From assembly GCA_028023455.1 (NCBI GenBank), contig JAQFVV010013402.1:64001-128000 (forward strand): a stretch of DNA of 64,000 nucleotides, read 5' to 3'. Positions 15,061 through 24,267 of this stretch are shown one piece after another. The position numbers and the translations under genes were made by a program. The notes under the pieces were generated by a model. It saw only the letters and a list, made by a program, of their open reading frames with translations, was not told the origin of the DNA and made no database searches. The stretch comes from Epiperipatus broadwayi (taxonomy: Eukaryota; Onychophora; Udeonychophora; Euonychophora; Peripatidae). The stretch's first letter is position 1, and each line of letters begins with the position of its first letter.

Positions 15061-15640
15061 TTTTAACAGATAATAATTGTGTATCTATTGGGAAATTGGT
15101 GATAATTTGGAAATGATTAAATGAGTTTTGAATGTGTGATCATGCACTCAGCAACTATTGGTCCTTCTAAAAGGACATATACCAGCCTTTGCTTTTAATG
15201 TTCTGAAGCACAAGCCATCCATGGAAAAAAAATCCCAGTACTAGCTTCTTGCATATTCACATTCTGACCAGAGGTTCCCTCCCCAGTCTCTTTGTAATGC
15301 AGGCCTTCAATAGATTTGGTTTAATGTTCAATGTTTTGGAGGCCTTAGGCTGCTTTATTTTAATGTCCTTACTTGTAATAGAGGTTTGGCAAGGTTTTCT
15401 TATATCTTTATTGGGTAGTTCACAACTGCTTGCTTGACTATCTTGCCTTAGAAACAGTCTTGCATTTTTTCCCAGATTGCTGGAGGATAAGATATTCGGT
15501 GTCTGAGTAGTCCATGCTTTTGTTATTTATTTTTTCGAGTATAATTTGTTCACTGAAGATTTGGAATCCATATTCTGTTCATTTGCCTTCCTTTTGTTAG
15601 ACAGAATGAAAAATAATCTGGTGATTAGGTTGATAAATAT
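15061..15640 (-). other. Possible 5' part of the LINE (ORF1 tail?)
   Basis: Upstream of the endonuclease, the minus strand gives a short Lys/Ser-rich reading (NEQNMDSKSSVNKLYSK) with stops. The base composition is like the LINE, so the element may extend here. No ORF1 domain was recognised. Confidence 0.25.
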
Positions 15641-16381
15641 GTAATGAAAAAATTATGGGAATAGATTAAAGAAGAATGAATAAAAAATTGCAAAAGTGAG
15701 TATGAACATGTTAAAAATTAAATAAATTATATTTAAAACATGCCAGAACAATGATAAAAATAGTGAGATATAAAAATAATATAGATGAAAATTTAAAACT
15801 TATGTAGACACCATGAAAAAGGAATATCTGAGTGTGTATATATTGAGCTGATAATTTTGATCAGCTCATGTTATGTTCTCTGTGTGTATGTGGATATATG
15901 TATATAGACATATACATCAGGTAGGCAAAAAAAATAAAAGCTGTGTGTAAAGGAAGTTTTTTAGGTATTATTTATTAGTTTTTTTATTGGGATTTTTTTG
16001 TTTAAAAAAAAAGGGAAAAAAAAGAGAAATAAAAACAAAATGGTAATTTTTTTTTTTAATTGGATTGAGAAATTAAATAGAAAGTGGTATAAAAGTTTTT
16101 GGAAACAATTTTGTAATTAATTATTTTAATTTTCTAATCTGAAGAAAAGGGAGAAAGAAAAAAAAAAAGTAATAAATTCTATTGTCATGACTTATGGTTA
16201 GCAAGGTGTTAAAACAAAGAAAATGAAAGGAATGCAATTACTGTCCAGGAACAGGATTAAAAAAAAGGAAAAGTATAATATTTCATTTTGTGTTCCTCCA
16301 AATGTTAATTGATTGATTAATAATTCTAAGAGAATAATTTCTAAATTGCAAATAAGTAATATAATTTATCATATTTCATGA
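15641..16381. other. AT-rich DNA; small perfect hairpin at 15844-15868
   Basis: A 9-bp perfect inverted repeat tgagctgat / atcagctca with a 7-base loop lies at 15844-15868. The rest shows homopolymers only. Confidence 0.5.
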
Positions 16382-16680
16382 AGATGTCAGAAATTTTATA
16401 TCGGTGAATTGAGATGTTCTGTGGTAAAAAGATATAATTGAATTAAAAATAATGTAAATAGTCAATTTAATACAGCTTCAGTATTATTTGGCCATGAAAA
16501 AACTTGTAATTATAAGTTTACATTTAATAGTAATGGAATATAAATACTAATGGAAGAAAGAAATCATAAAAAGTGAAAAATTAAAGAGGCAATATTAATT
16601 GATAAATATAAGAATGATGTTATTAATAGGCAAGTTGCAAATACGGCCATACATAGCTTATGGAAATATATGGAACATTA
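16382..16680 (+). pseudogene. Penelope-like element, C-terminal relic
   Basis: The plus strand reads RCQKFYIGELRCSVVKR, then FGHEKTCNYKF, then KIKEAILIDKYKNDVINRQ and HSLWKY, with a few stops. The same series, in the same order, ends the PLE copies at 56.4-58.8 kb (AYIGESRC.LEKRSREH, FDHNVTCNYGF, KIKEAMLIKSEKQQLINRQ, NELWEN). It is therefore the end of a GIY-YIG endonuclease domain and the C-terminal tail of a related PLE. The upstream RT part was not found. Confidence 0.8.
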
Positions 16681-16875
16681 ACTTTAAAAAAATTGAAATT
16701 CAGTTAAAGCTGATGAGGATTACCATGTAATTGAAAGAGATACAAAAGAATTTAGATTATAATATTGCATTTACCGTTAATTAATATATATATATATATA
16801 TATATTATAATAGGTATTGTATTTTATATATAATATAATTTTTGGGTGAACTTAATTATATCCAATAATTCTATG

Positions 16876-16983
<108 letters not shown>

Positions 16984-17043
16984 ATTAACTGAAAGTACTT
17001 CTGAAGATTGAAAGACTGTATATAATAGTTAATTACCATTATA

Positions 17044-17259
17044 GATATATTAAACAACCACCAGACCTCCCCATTCTTTTTAAATTTATGTAAATAAAGA
17101 TACAATAGAAGACAAATCACCCCCAGATACCTTTTGTGCTGAACCAAATACTTGTTGAGCACAAAATGCATCTAGGGGATCATTTGTCTTTTGTTGTATC
17201 TTTATATATATATATTAAATCAAAAAGAATGAGGAAGTATGGAGGTTGTTTAATATATC
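17044..17259. repeat. Foldback (long hairpin) element, ~216 bp
   Basis: Left arm 17044-17144 and right arm 17154-17259 are inverted copies: gatatattaaacaacc at the outside, cattctttt, aaagatacaa, agacaaat in order, and ttttgtgctgaac / gttgagcacaaaa next to a 9-base loop. Arms of ~100 bp have scattered mismatches. This can be a foldback/MITE-like element or the template of a long hairpin RNA. No target-site duplication was established. Confidence 0.8.
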
Positions 17260-17559
17260 TAAAAAGATATTACACATGGGAAAGAGAAAGGTGAATAACT
17301 GTATGTGTTTGTATATTTAAAATTAAAAAAATCTAATATGTTAATCTTTAACTTAGGTTTAAAATTTATATCTGTGCTAGAGATAATCTCTAGTTTAAAA
17401 AATGATTAGTAATAATCATTATTGTATTAATCTGAAGTGGATGGTGTCAAAGTTGTGAGTGGAGTAAGTTTGACAATGGTGAATAAAAATGTAACAATCA
17501 ATCACCATTATACTTTTTATTTATTTTTTATTACAATATTTTTTAATTAATGATCATTT

Positions 17560-17866
17560 AGTAGGTGTCTGATGATTTAGATCTTTTTCTTAATATTTAA
17601 GAATTAGATAAATGCTTGATTTGAATTAGTATTTTGAATTTAATGCCCTAGCTCCTCACTAAACAGAGTCATAGCTCAAAACCAGTCTGGGAATGGGAAC
17701 AATCATAGATACAGGATTCAGGTACTTTCTCTTGTAGCATTTATCATAATAAATAAATAACTAAATAAAAAATAAAATAAATAAACTTATTTAGAGATAT
17801 TAGCAGGCTCTTTATATATTACATATTGGTAATGCAAACTATATAGGTCATATGGCAAGATGTCAT
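17560..17866 (+). repeat. Truncated copy of the 418-bp hammerhead repeat
   Basis: Matches the tandem array at 20.9-22.5 kb from the gtaggtgtctga segment through the ribozyme to ttacatattggtaat...tataggtcata, with more divergence. At about 17866 it gives way to the 3' end of a PLE copy lying in the opposite strand. The join places a ribozyme repeat and a PLE terminus side by side. Confidence 0.85.
17645..17700 (+). ncRNA. Decayed hammerhead ribozyme (copy 1)
   Basis: Aligned to the array copies, the box that should be CUGAUGA reads CTAAACA, and GAAA reads AAAA. The stem I strands and the GTC before the cleavage point remain. It is presumably inactive. Confidence 0.6.
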
Positions 17867-17880
17867 ATTATTATTACTAT

Positions 17881-18739
17881 TTGTGGGATATTCTGTGTAG
17901 TGAAAAAGCTAAATGCTGATGTTTCAGTTAAATATCAAGTATCTTCCTCAGAGCGTCCTCTTTCTCAAATCATAAGAATGCATGTGAGATTTAAAATCAT
18001 TTTTATCATTTTCTTTCTCCTCATATTTAAATTCTATTGGTTGAGAAGTTTTAAAATTTATTTTCTCTTCCAATAGCTTCTTCCAAATGTTGTTAATCTT
18101 CTTTAATTCACACCTTTCATTTATGCTCTTGGGCTTTTTAAAAATCTCTATAGCTTCTCTTAGCAATTTCTGGTCATATTGTTCAATTTTTGCTAAAATA
18201 TTTGTTTTTTTTCAAAATTGATATCATCATTTTTTAATTTTATATGAGAATAAATAGCTGATGAATTGGATTTTTCTCTCACTGCCAGAATGTGTTCTTC
18301 CTTTCTAATATTTATTCTATGATTAGTCTGTCCTATATATGTATGTGGACAGACTCTACATTGAATTTCATATACACCATGACACTCCAAAGCAATTTTA
18401 TTTTTAAGAAGTGGAAATATTTCACTAATTTTTTTATAAGTAATGTAAATTGTGTGATTATTATTATTATTTAAAATGTTACCAATTCTATCAGTTACTC
18501 CTTTTATATACGGCAAAATTGTCTTAATTTTTGATGTATCAAAGTTTTTTTCTTTTGATATGTATAAGGCCTATTAATAATGTTGTAATTAAAACTGTTA
18601 TGAAGAAGCATTTTATTAGTAGCAAAAAGGTCCTTGTGAAAATGGCTATCATCAGAAAGTCTCTTTGTTCTATCCAATAATGTCTTTGCTACTTAAAATA
18701 GTTGTGCGGGATAGTGATGAGAGGGAAAATGCAGATATC

Positions 18740-18760
<21 letters not shown>
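17881..18760 (-). pseudogene. Penelope-like element copy 1L, 5'-truncated, GIY-YIG part
   Basis: Minus-strand copy of a Penelope-like retroelement. Only the region after the reverse transcriptase is present. The 107-residue frame 18516-18193 contains the GIY-YIG endonuclease core GVYEIQCRVCPHTYIGQTN followed by R.NIRKEEH, the usual R...EH arrangement. A frameshift near 18190 leads to the 72-residue frame 18166-17948 (LLREAIEIFKKPKSIN ... SYDLRKRTL), which ends the protein. Residues before 18516 ([10 protein letters not shown] in copy 1R) are readable in another frame. GIY-YIG in PLEs is thought to nick target DNA for priming. The copy is the left half of a head-to-head pair with 19001-19852, and 3' of its stop lies a hammerhead fold. 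Confidence 0.88.
17903..17964 (-). ncRNA. Hammerhead-like ribozyme at the 3' end of PLE copy 1L
   Basis: Read on the minus strand: outer stem strand, GACGCT, CTGAGGA, stem II region, GAAA, C-ATC, AGC, ATTTAG, CTTTTT. The core boxes CUGAnGA and GAAA are intact and the cleavage triplet is AUC. Stem II has lost pairing compared with copy 1R, so activity is doubtful. It overlaps the PLE stop codon. Confidence 0.65.
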
Positions 18761-19000
<240 letters not shown>

Positions 19001-19030
<30 letters not shown>

Positions 19031-19852
19031 CATTTTTCCTCTCATCACAATCCTGCACAACTATTTTCAGTAGCAAAGACATTATTGGATAGAACAAAGA
19101 GACTTTCTGATGATAGCCATTTTCACCAGGACCTTTTTGCTACTACTAAAATGCTTCTTCATAACAGTTTTAATTACAACATTATTAATAGGGCTTATAC
19201 ATATCAAAAGAAAAAAGATTTTGATACATCAAAAATTAAGATAATTTTGCCATATATAAAAGGAGTAACTGATAGAATTGGTAACATTTTAAAAAATAAT
19301 AATATTCACACAATTTACACTACTTATAAAAAAATTGCTTTTGAGGGTCATGGTGTATATGAAATTCCATGTAGGGTCTGTCCACATACATATATAAGAC
19401 AGACTAATTGTAGAATAAATATTAGAAAGGAAGAACACATTCTGGCAGTGAGAGAAAAATCCAATTCATCAGCTATTTATTCTCATATAAAATTAACAAA
19501 TCATGATATCAATTTTGAAAAAAAAAACAAATATTTTAGCAAAAATTGAACAATATGACCAGAGATTGCTAAGAGAAGCTATAGATATTTTTAAAAGGCC
19601 CAAGAGCATAAATGAAATGGGTGAATTAAACAAGATTAGCAACATTTGGAAGAAGCTATTGGAAGAGAAAATAAATTTTAAAACTTCTCAACCAATAGAA
19701 TTTAAATATGAGGAGAAAGAAAACAGTAAAAACGATTTTAAATCTCACATGCATTCTTATGATTTGAGAAAAAGGACGCTCTGAGGAAAGTACTTGATAT
19801 TGTACTGAAACGTCAGCATTTAGCTTTTTCACTACACGGAATATCCCACAAA
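19001..19852 (+). pseudogene. Penelope-like element copy 1R, 5'-truncated, GIY-YIG part
   Basis: Plus-strand partner of copy 1L. The frame 19085-19549 (154 aa) starts [20 protein letters not shown], then PYIKGVTDRIGNIL, then the GIY-YIG core GVYEIPCRVCPHTYIRQTN with YIG changed to YIR, then R.NIRKEEH. A +1 type break in an A-run near 19520 separates it from the frame 19503-19784 (93 aa), which ends SYDLRKRTL at a TGA. No RT motifs occur upstream: the element is truncated and joins the inverted-repeat/(TA)n centre. The loss of the GIY-YIG glycine and the frameshift make it non-functional as a protein, but its 3' ribozyme is the best preserved in the window. Confidence 0.88.
19769..19829 (+). 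ncRNA. Hammerhead ribozyme of PLE copy 1R, overlapping the stop codon
   Basis: Parts in order: outer stem I strand AAAAAG (19769-19774); internal loop GAC; inner stem I GCT (19778-19780); CTGAGGA box (19781-19787); one extra A; stem II AGTAC (19789-19793) / GTACT (19802-19806) with 8-base loop; GAAA (19807-19810); minimal stem III C; cleavage triplet GTC (19812-19814); inner stem I AGC (19815-19817); internal loop ATTTAG; outer stem CTTTTT (19824-19829). All core bases are present. The ORF stop TGA is bases 2-4 of the CTGAGGA box. Hammerheads in PLE terminal repeats are established; activity here is inferred. The extra A before stem II is unusual. Confidence 0.78.
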
Positions 19853-19872
19853 AAAGTAATTAATTTTTTTTT

Positions 19873-19878
<6 letters not shown>

Positions 19879-19958
<80 letters not shown>
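19879..19958. repeat. (TA)n microsatellite at the 3' flank of PLE 1R
   Basis: About 80 bp of TA right after the PLE 3' end (separated by a short T-rich stretch). Confidence 0.95.
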
Positions 19959-19961
<3 letters not shown>

Positions 19962-20885
19962 GATGACATAATAAAAAAGTAAATGATTTGATAATATAAA
20001 TAGGTGATAATGTAGCTGTAATAGGCTATGAATAAAAACAAAACTGATTTATAAACGAAAGTTTGCTTCTAAGGTATTGCATTTGATGAAGTAGAAATTA
20101 ATATGAAAATATCTAAAATTAAAATGGATGTTGCAACAATAAAAGCTTCTAATTTAAAATTATCATCAGTTAAAAATGGGCAGAGCATTTTAACATGCAT
20201 GACACATGTGTTCTTTATCACAAAAGTTAAGGAACCAAAAAAAATCAGAATAAAAAACAAGTAGATAATGGATTAAATGTCTTTTGCAGCAATGTACAAT
20301 ATCCATAGGATAAAATGCAGCAGGAAATAGTGTATATCTGAGCAATAAATAAATGTCATACTAATTGTTATTGATATTATTTATGAAAACTAAAATGATT
20401 GAAAATTTGGAATTATTCTAAAAAATAATTATTTAACTTCAAATAATATATTTATACTGTATAAATTTAAATAAATAAGGTAAATATAAAAATAAAATAG
20501 CTGTGTTATATGAAATATATTGTTTAATATAATTTTATTAAAAATAATCGTATTAATAAATTATAATTTAATTATTTAGTGGATTTATGCAAAAAAAAAA
20601 AAAAAAAAACATATTTTGCGCAAATAAAAAATGTTTCTCATTAACATAGCAAAAAATAATTACCATTGGCTTATTTTATAACAAAAAACAAATAAAGAAA
20701 ATATATATAAATTAAAAGAAGTTTTTACTCTTGTCTTAAAATGTAATTTTATATTGCTTTCTTTCTTCTAGGTTAAAAAAACAAAACAAAAACACCACTA
20801 TATTTGAATTTGGATTATCAGTATTGCCATTGTTTGATCAATATATATATATATATATATATATATATCATATATATATCAGACT

Positions 20886-20913
<28 letters not shown>
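19959..20913. other. AT-rich spacer
   Basis: No gene recognised. Two short (TA) blocks (20841-20868, 20889-20916) are set between gactctt and aagagtc, forming a small inverted repeat at the entrance of the hammerhead array. Confidence 0.4.
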
Positions 20914-20920
<7 letters not shown>

Positions 20921-21008
20921 AGTCTGCTACTAGCTCTAAACAAGCTTAATTATTTTATTTTTTATGATAAATGCTACAAGAGAGAATACTTGAAGTTTTA
21001 TCTATGAT

Positions 21009-21065
21009 GGTCCCCATCCCCAGACCGGTTTTGAGCTATGGCTCCCATCAGTGTGGAGCTAGGGC
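21009..21065 (-). ncRNA. Hammerhead ribozyme of the inverted unit, two core hits
   Basis: On the minus strand: CTGATGG in place of CTGATGA, stem II GAGC/GCTC with CATA loop retained, AAAA in place of GAAA, then self-complementary ACCGGT with GTC as cleavage triplet. The core changes predict loss of activity. Confidence 0.75.
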
Positions 21066-21488
21066 ATAAGATTCAAAATATTAACTCAAGCCAAGCATTT
21101 ATCTAATTATTAAATATTAAGAAAAGATCCAAATCTTCAGACACCTACATGTCGTCAAATTCAGCACTTTAACCAAAGAAACTATATGAGCCTGAACTAA
21201 ATTCAGAGATCCATATATTAGTAGGCTTAGCAATTTAATATAGCCAAAGCCCTAATAGCAAAATTTATAATAGTAAAAATCAGTCATATATCACATGCCC
21301 TATATAGCTTGTATTACCAATATGTAATATATAAAGAGACTGCTACTAGCTCTAAACAAGCTTAGTTATTTTATTTTTTATGATAAATGCTACAAGAGAA
21401 ACATGTAGGTGTCTGAAGATTTGGATGTTTTTCTTAATATTTAAGAATTAGATAAATGCTTGGCTTGAGTTAATATTTTGAATCTTAT

Positions 21489-21544
21489 GTCCTAGCTCCT
21501 CACTGAATAGAGCCATAGCTCGAAACCGGTTTGGGGATGGGGAC
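21489..21544 (+). ncRNA. Hammerhead ribozyme, array unit A
   Basis: Stem I outer GTCC (21489-21492) / GGAC (21541-21544); inner TCCTCA (21497-21502) / TGGGGA; core box CTGAATA (21503-21509; consensus CTGATGA); stem II GAGC/GCTC with CATA loop; GAAA (21522-21525) intact; stem III-forming ACCGGT; cleavage triplet GTT. The core box lesion should inactivate it. Confidence 0.8.
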
Positions 21545-21906
21545 CATCATAGATAAAAGCTTCATGTATTTTCTCTTGTAGCATTTATCATAAAAATAAA
21601 ATAATTAAACGTGTGTAGAGCTAGTAGCAGGCTCTTTATATATTACATATTGGTAATACAAGCTGTATAGGTCATGTGATATATGACTGATTTTTACTAT
21701 TATAAATTTTGCTATTAGGGCTTTGGCTATATTAAATTGCTAAGCCTACTAATATATGGGATCTCTGAATTTAGTTCAGGCTCATATAGTTTCTTTGGTT
21801 AAAGAGCTGAATTTGAAGACATGTAGGTGTCTGAAGATTTGGATCTTTTTCTTAATATTTAAGAATTAGATAAATGCTTGGCTTGAGTTAATATTTTGAA
21901 TCTTGT

Positions 21907-21962
21907 GTCCTAGCTCCTCACTGATGAGAGCCATAGCTCTAAACCTGTCAGGGGATGGGGAC
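21907..21962 (+). ncRNA. Hammerhead ribozyme, array unit B
   Basis: Outer stem I GTCC (21907-21910) / GGAC (21959-21962); internal loop TAGC; inner stem TCCTCA / AGGGGA (first pair A-A mismatched); CTGATGA (21921-21927) perfect; stem II GAGC (21928-21931), CATA, GCTC (21936-21939); GAAA reads TAAA (21940-21943); cleavage triplet GTC (21947-21949). One core base away from consensus. Confidence 0.85.
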
Positions 21963-22324
21963 CTTCATAGATAAAAGCTTCATGTATTTTCTCTTGTATC
22001 ATTTATCATAAAAATAAAATAATTAAGCTTGTTTAGAGCTAGTAGCAGGCTCTTTATATATTACATATTGGTAATACAAGCTATATAGGTCATGTGATAT
22101 ATGACTGATTTTTACTATTATAAATTTTGCTATTAGGGGTTTGGCTATATTAAATTGCTAAGTCTACTAATATATGGGATATCTGAATTTAGTTCAGGCT
22201 CATATAGTTTCTTTGGTTAAAGAGCTGAATTTGAAGACATGTAGGTGTCTGAAGATTTGGATCTTTTTCTTAATATTTAAGACTTAGATAAATGCTTGGC
22301 TTGAGTTAATATTTTGAATCTTAT

Positions 22325-22380
22325 GTCCTAGCTCCTCACTGATGACAGCCATAGCTCGAAACCAGTCTGGGGATGGGGAC
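22325..22380 (+). ncRNA. Hammerhead ribozyme, array unit C (best preserved core)
   Basis: Outer stem I GTCC (22325-22328) / GGAC (22377-22380); internal loop TAGC; inner stem TCCTCA (22333-22338) / TGGGGA (22368-22373), fully paired with one wobble; CTGATGA (22339-22345) and GAAA (22358-22361) both intact; cleavage triplet GTC (22365-22367). The only defect is a C-C mismatch at the base of stem II (CAGC / GCTC). Stem III is just A-U plus C-G with a CA loop, the minimal kind known from dimeric hammerheads. Likely the only array copy with residual activity. Confidence 0.85.
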
Positions 22381-22550
22381 CATCATAGATAAAAGCTTAA
22401 TGTATTTTCTCTTGTAGCATTTATCATAAAAAAAAAAAATAATTAAGCTTGTTTAGAGCTAGTAGCAGGCTCTTTATATATTACATATCGGTAATACAAG
22501 CTATATAGGTCATGTGATATATGACTGATTTTTAATATATATATATATAT

Positions 22551-22615
22551 TTATTCAAAACATTATAATAATACAGTAAAACAATATTTAAAAAAAAAAA
22601 ATATAATAGAAGTAC
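22551..22615 (-). pseudogene. Fragment of PLE family-2 3' end
   Basis: ttattcaaaaca.ta.aataatacagtaa.acaatattt...atagaagtac matches the 3'-terminal non-coding region of the PLE copies at 56.3 kb, same orientation as the left copy. It breaks off inside the hammerhead-like region and is flanked on both sides by (TA)n. It directly borders the hammerhead array. Confidence 0.7.
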
Positions 22616-22620
22616 ATTGA

Positions 22621-22623
<3 letters not shown>

Positions 22624-22691
<68 letters not shown>
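22624..22691. repeat. (TA)n microsatellite
   Basis: TA array with one phase break near 22656. Confidence 0.95.
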
Positions 22692-22694
<3 letters not shown>

Positions 22695-24267
22695 TTTTGA
22701 AACATATTGGACTAAAAAATACTTATATTTATTTTCTTGTAATTGAATGGAAATTTATACAATATACATTTATATATATATTTTTTTTTTGGTATGTATT
22801 TACAATATTGTATAGTTTTAATAAGTTATAGTTAATCTTATAAAAAAAACGTAGTTGTCGCTATGCATGTAATGTAGATCCAAATAACCTTTTACTGCCT
22901 TGCTGTACTGATGTGGCTCAATTGTTCTGCAAGATAAGTTAGTGTTTGTATTTTTTTAATATTATCTGGGGGAAAAAAATGTTGCTGAAGAATATTTGCT
23001 TATTATGTGAATGTAAAAATAAATTTCAGAATATAAATCATACTCTATATTATCTTAATAGATCATGGTGAATATAAGTTATCCAGAGAGTTTTGTCAAC
23101 ATTATTTTCTTCTTCATTTTAAATTGATTTTGAACTGTAAACACATCAATAAATTGTGATTACTAAATGGAAAACAAAAACCCAATCAAAATATGTTCAT
23201 CTTCTTTGTCTTTATGTACCAACCTCTTATATATCTGGTAAATTTTAAGCTTTCTGTTAATAAGAGTCATGATTTATAGTGTCATAATTCTAAATATCTA
23301 TAAGAAAAAAATATCAATCACCCACACACTCATGCTGCTTTAAAAAAAATATCACATATTTAATTAAATAAATATCAGGCAATTGAAGAGAAATGCTATG
23401 ACATTTTTAATCTTCAACTAGGATTTAAAAAATAACAAATCTTTCCTATTATTGTCTATGCATCATTCATACATATTTTTTATTAAACCTATTCATTTAA
23501 CTTAGAAATTAGGATTGTTTATTAAGGGAAAATGTTTTAACTTTTTTTAACGTATTTTTTTAAAATCAAGACTGCCCAAAGTGGTAAAAATTCACCCATT
23601 GACATCAATTTGAACTTTTAAGAGTCAGTAGTTTCAATAAAAAAAAATTGGTGGTTGATGACTGCAAAAATAGACCACCTTATTACTGCAATTTTTTTGT
23701 TATTTCAACATTTTTATGATTTCAATAGGTAACCAAATTAAGAAGTAAAATAATTCACAAAATATTTTTTGATAAAAAACACATTATACACCAAACATGA
23801 AAATGAAAAGTTAAAATGTGTCATTAAAAAATTCTCATACAAAAATGCATGAAAATACATGTGGCACAAACATGTCTGTGTATTGACTTATTTAATATAT
23901 CAAAGCAAGTGTGGACATGAAAAACCATTGCATGTTTACACTTGCTCTCAGTGGGACAAGATGATTTCAATATTATCAGAATGTTCAGTTGTGTATGGTC
24001 ATGTTTTTTATAAAACACTAAAAATTGGTTCATTAGATGTGGTATGTATTTTTTGTGATATAAACTTGTAATAGAATTATTTATTGAGGACCAGTATTAC
24101 AAAAAAATATGAAAGATTATAGTATATTTATTTGAGTTTGAACAAAAATCTTCTGTTTCAAGTAAGCTCATACTTTATTGTTGTTTTTTAATCACAGGGA
24201 CTGTTAACATTGTTCATTAATTAAAGTTTTTATTTCTTATGATATTAATATGATGAAACCAAAAAGA
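22692..24267. other. AT-rich DNA without recognised genes
   Basis: Two short overlapping frames near 23.8-24.1 kb have no family motif. Nothing else stands out. Confidence 0.4.

Larger units (their letters stand above)
20914..22530. repeat. 418-bp hammerhead-bearing tandem array with internal inversion (retrozyme-like)
   Basis: Non-coding units with exact 418-bp spacing of ribozymes at 21489, 21907 and 22325 on the plus strand. A full unit lies in minus orientation from 20914 to about 21317. It is followed by 80 bp of a second minus unit (21318-21398), then the array flips to plus orientation at about 21400 and runs to 22530, where it breaks into (TA)n. Each unit contains, in order, ttacatattggtaatacaag, a cttaatatttaagaattaga segment, the ribozyme, and cttgtagcatttatcata. 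There is no ORF. Tandem non-coding units of a few hundred bp with type I hammerheads match the animal retrozyme description (circular RNA retroelements believed to use PLE machinery); that assignment is inference. Confidence 0.85.

Noticed and set aside
15844-15868. 9-bp hairpin as a transcription terminator
   Set aside because: Nothing around suggests bacterial DNA and no T-run follows; probably chance or part of an old element.
20914-22530. CRISPR-like array
   Set aside because: Units of 418 bp are repeated as a whole, without short repeats and unique spacers.
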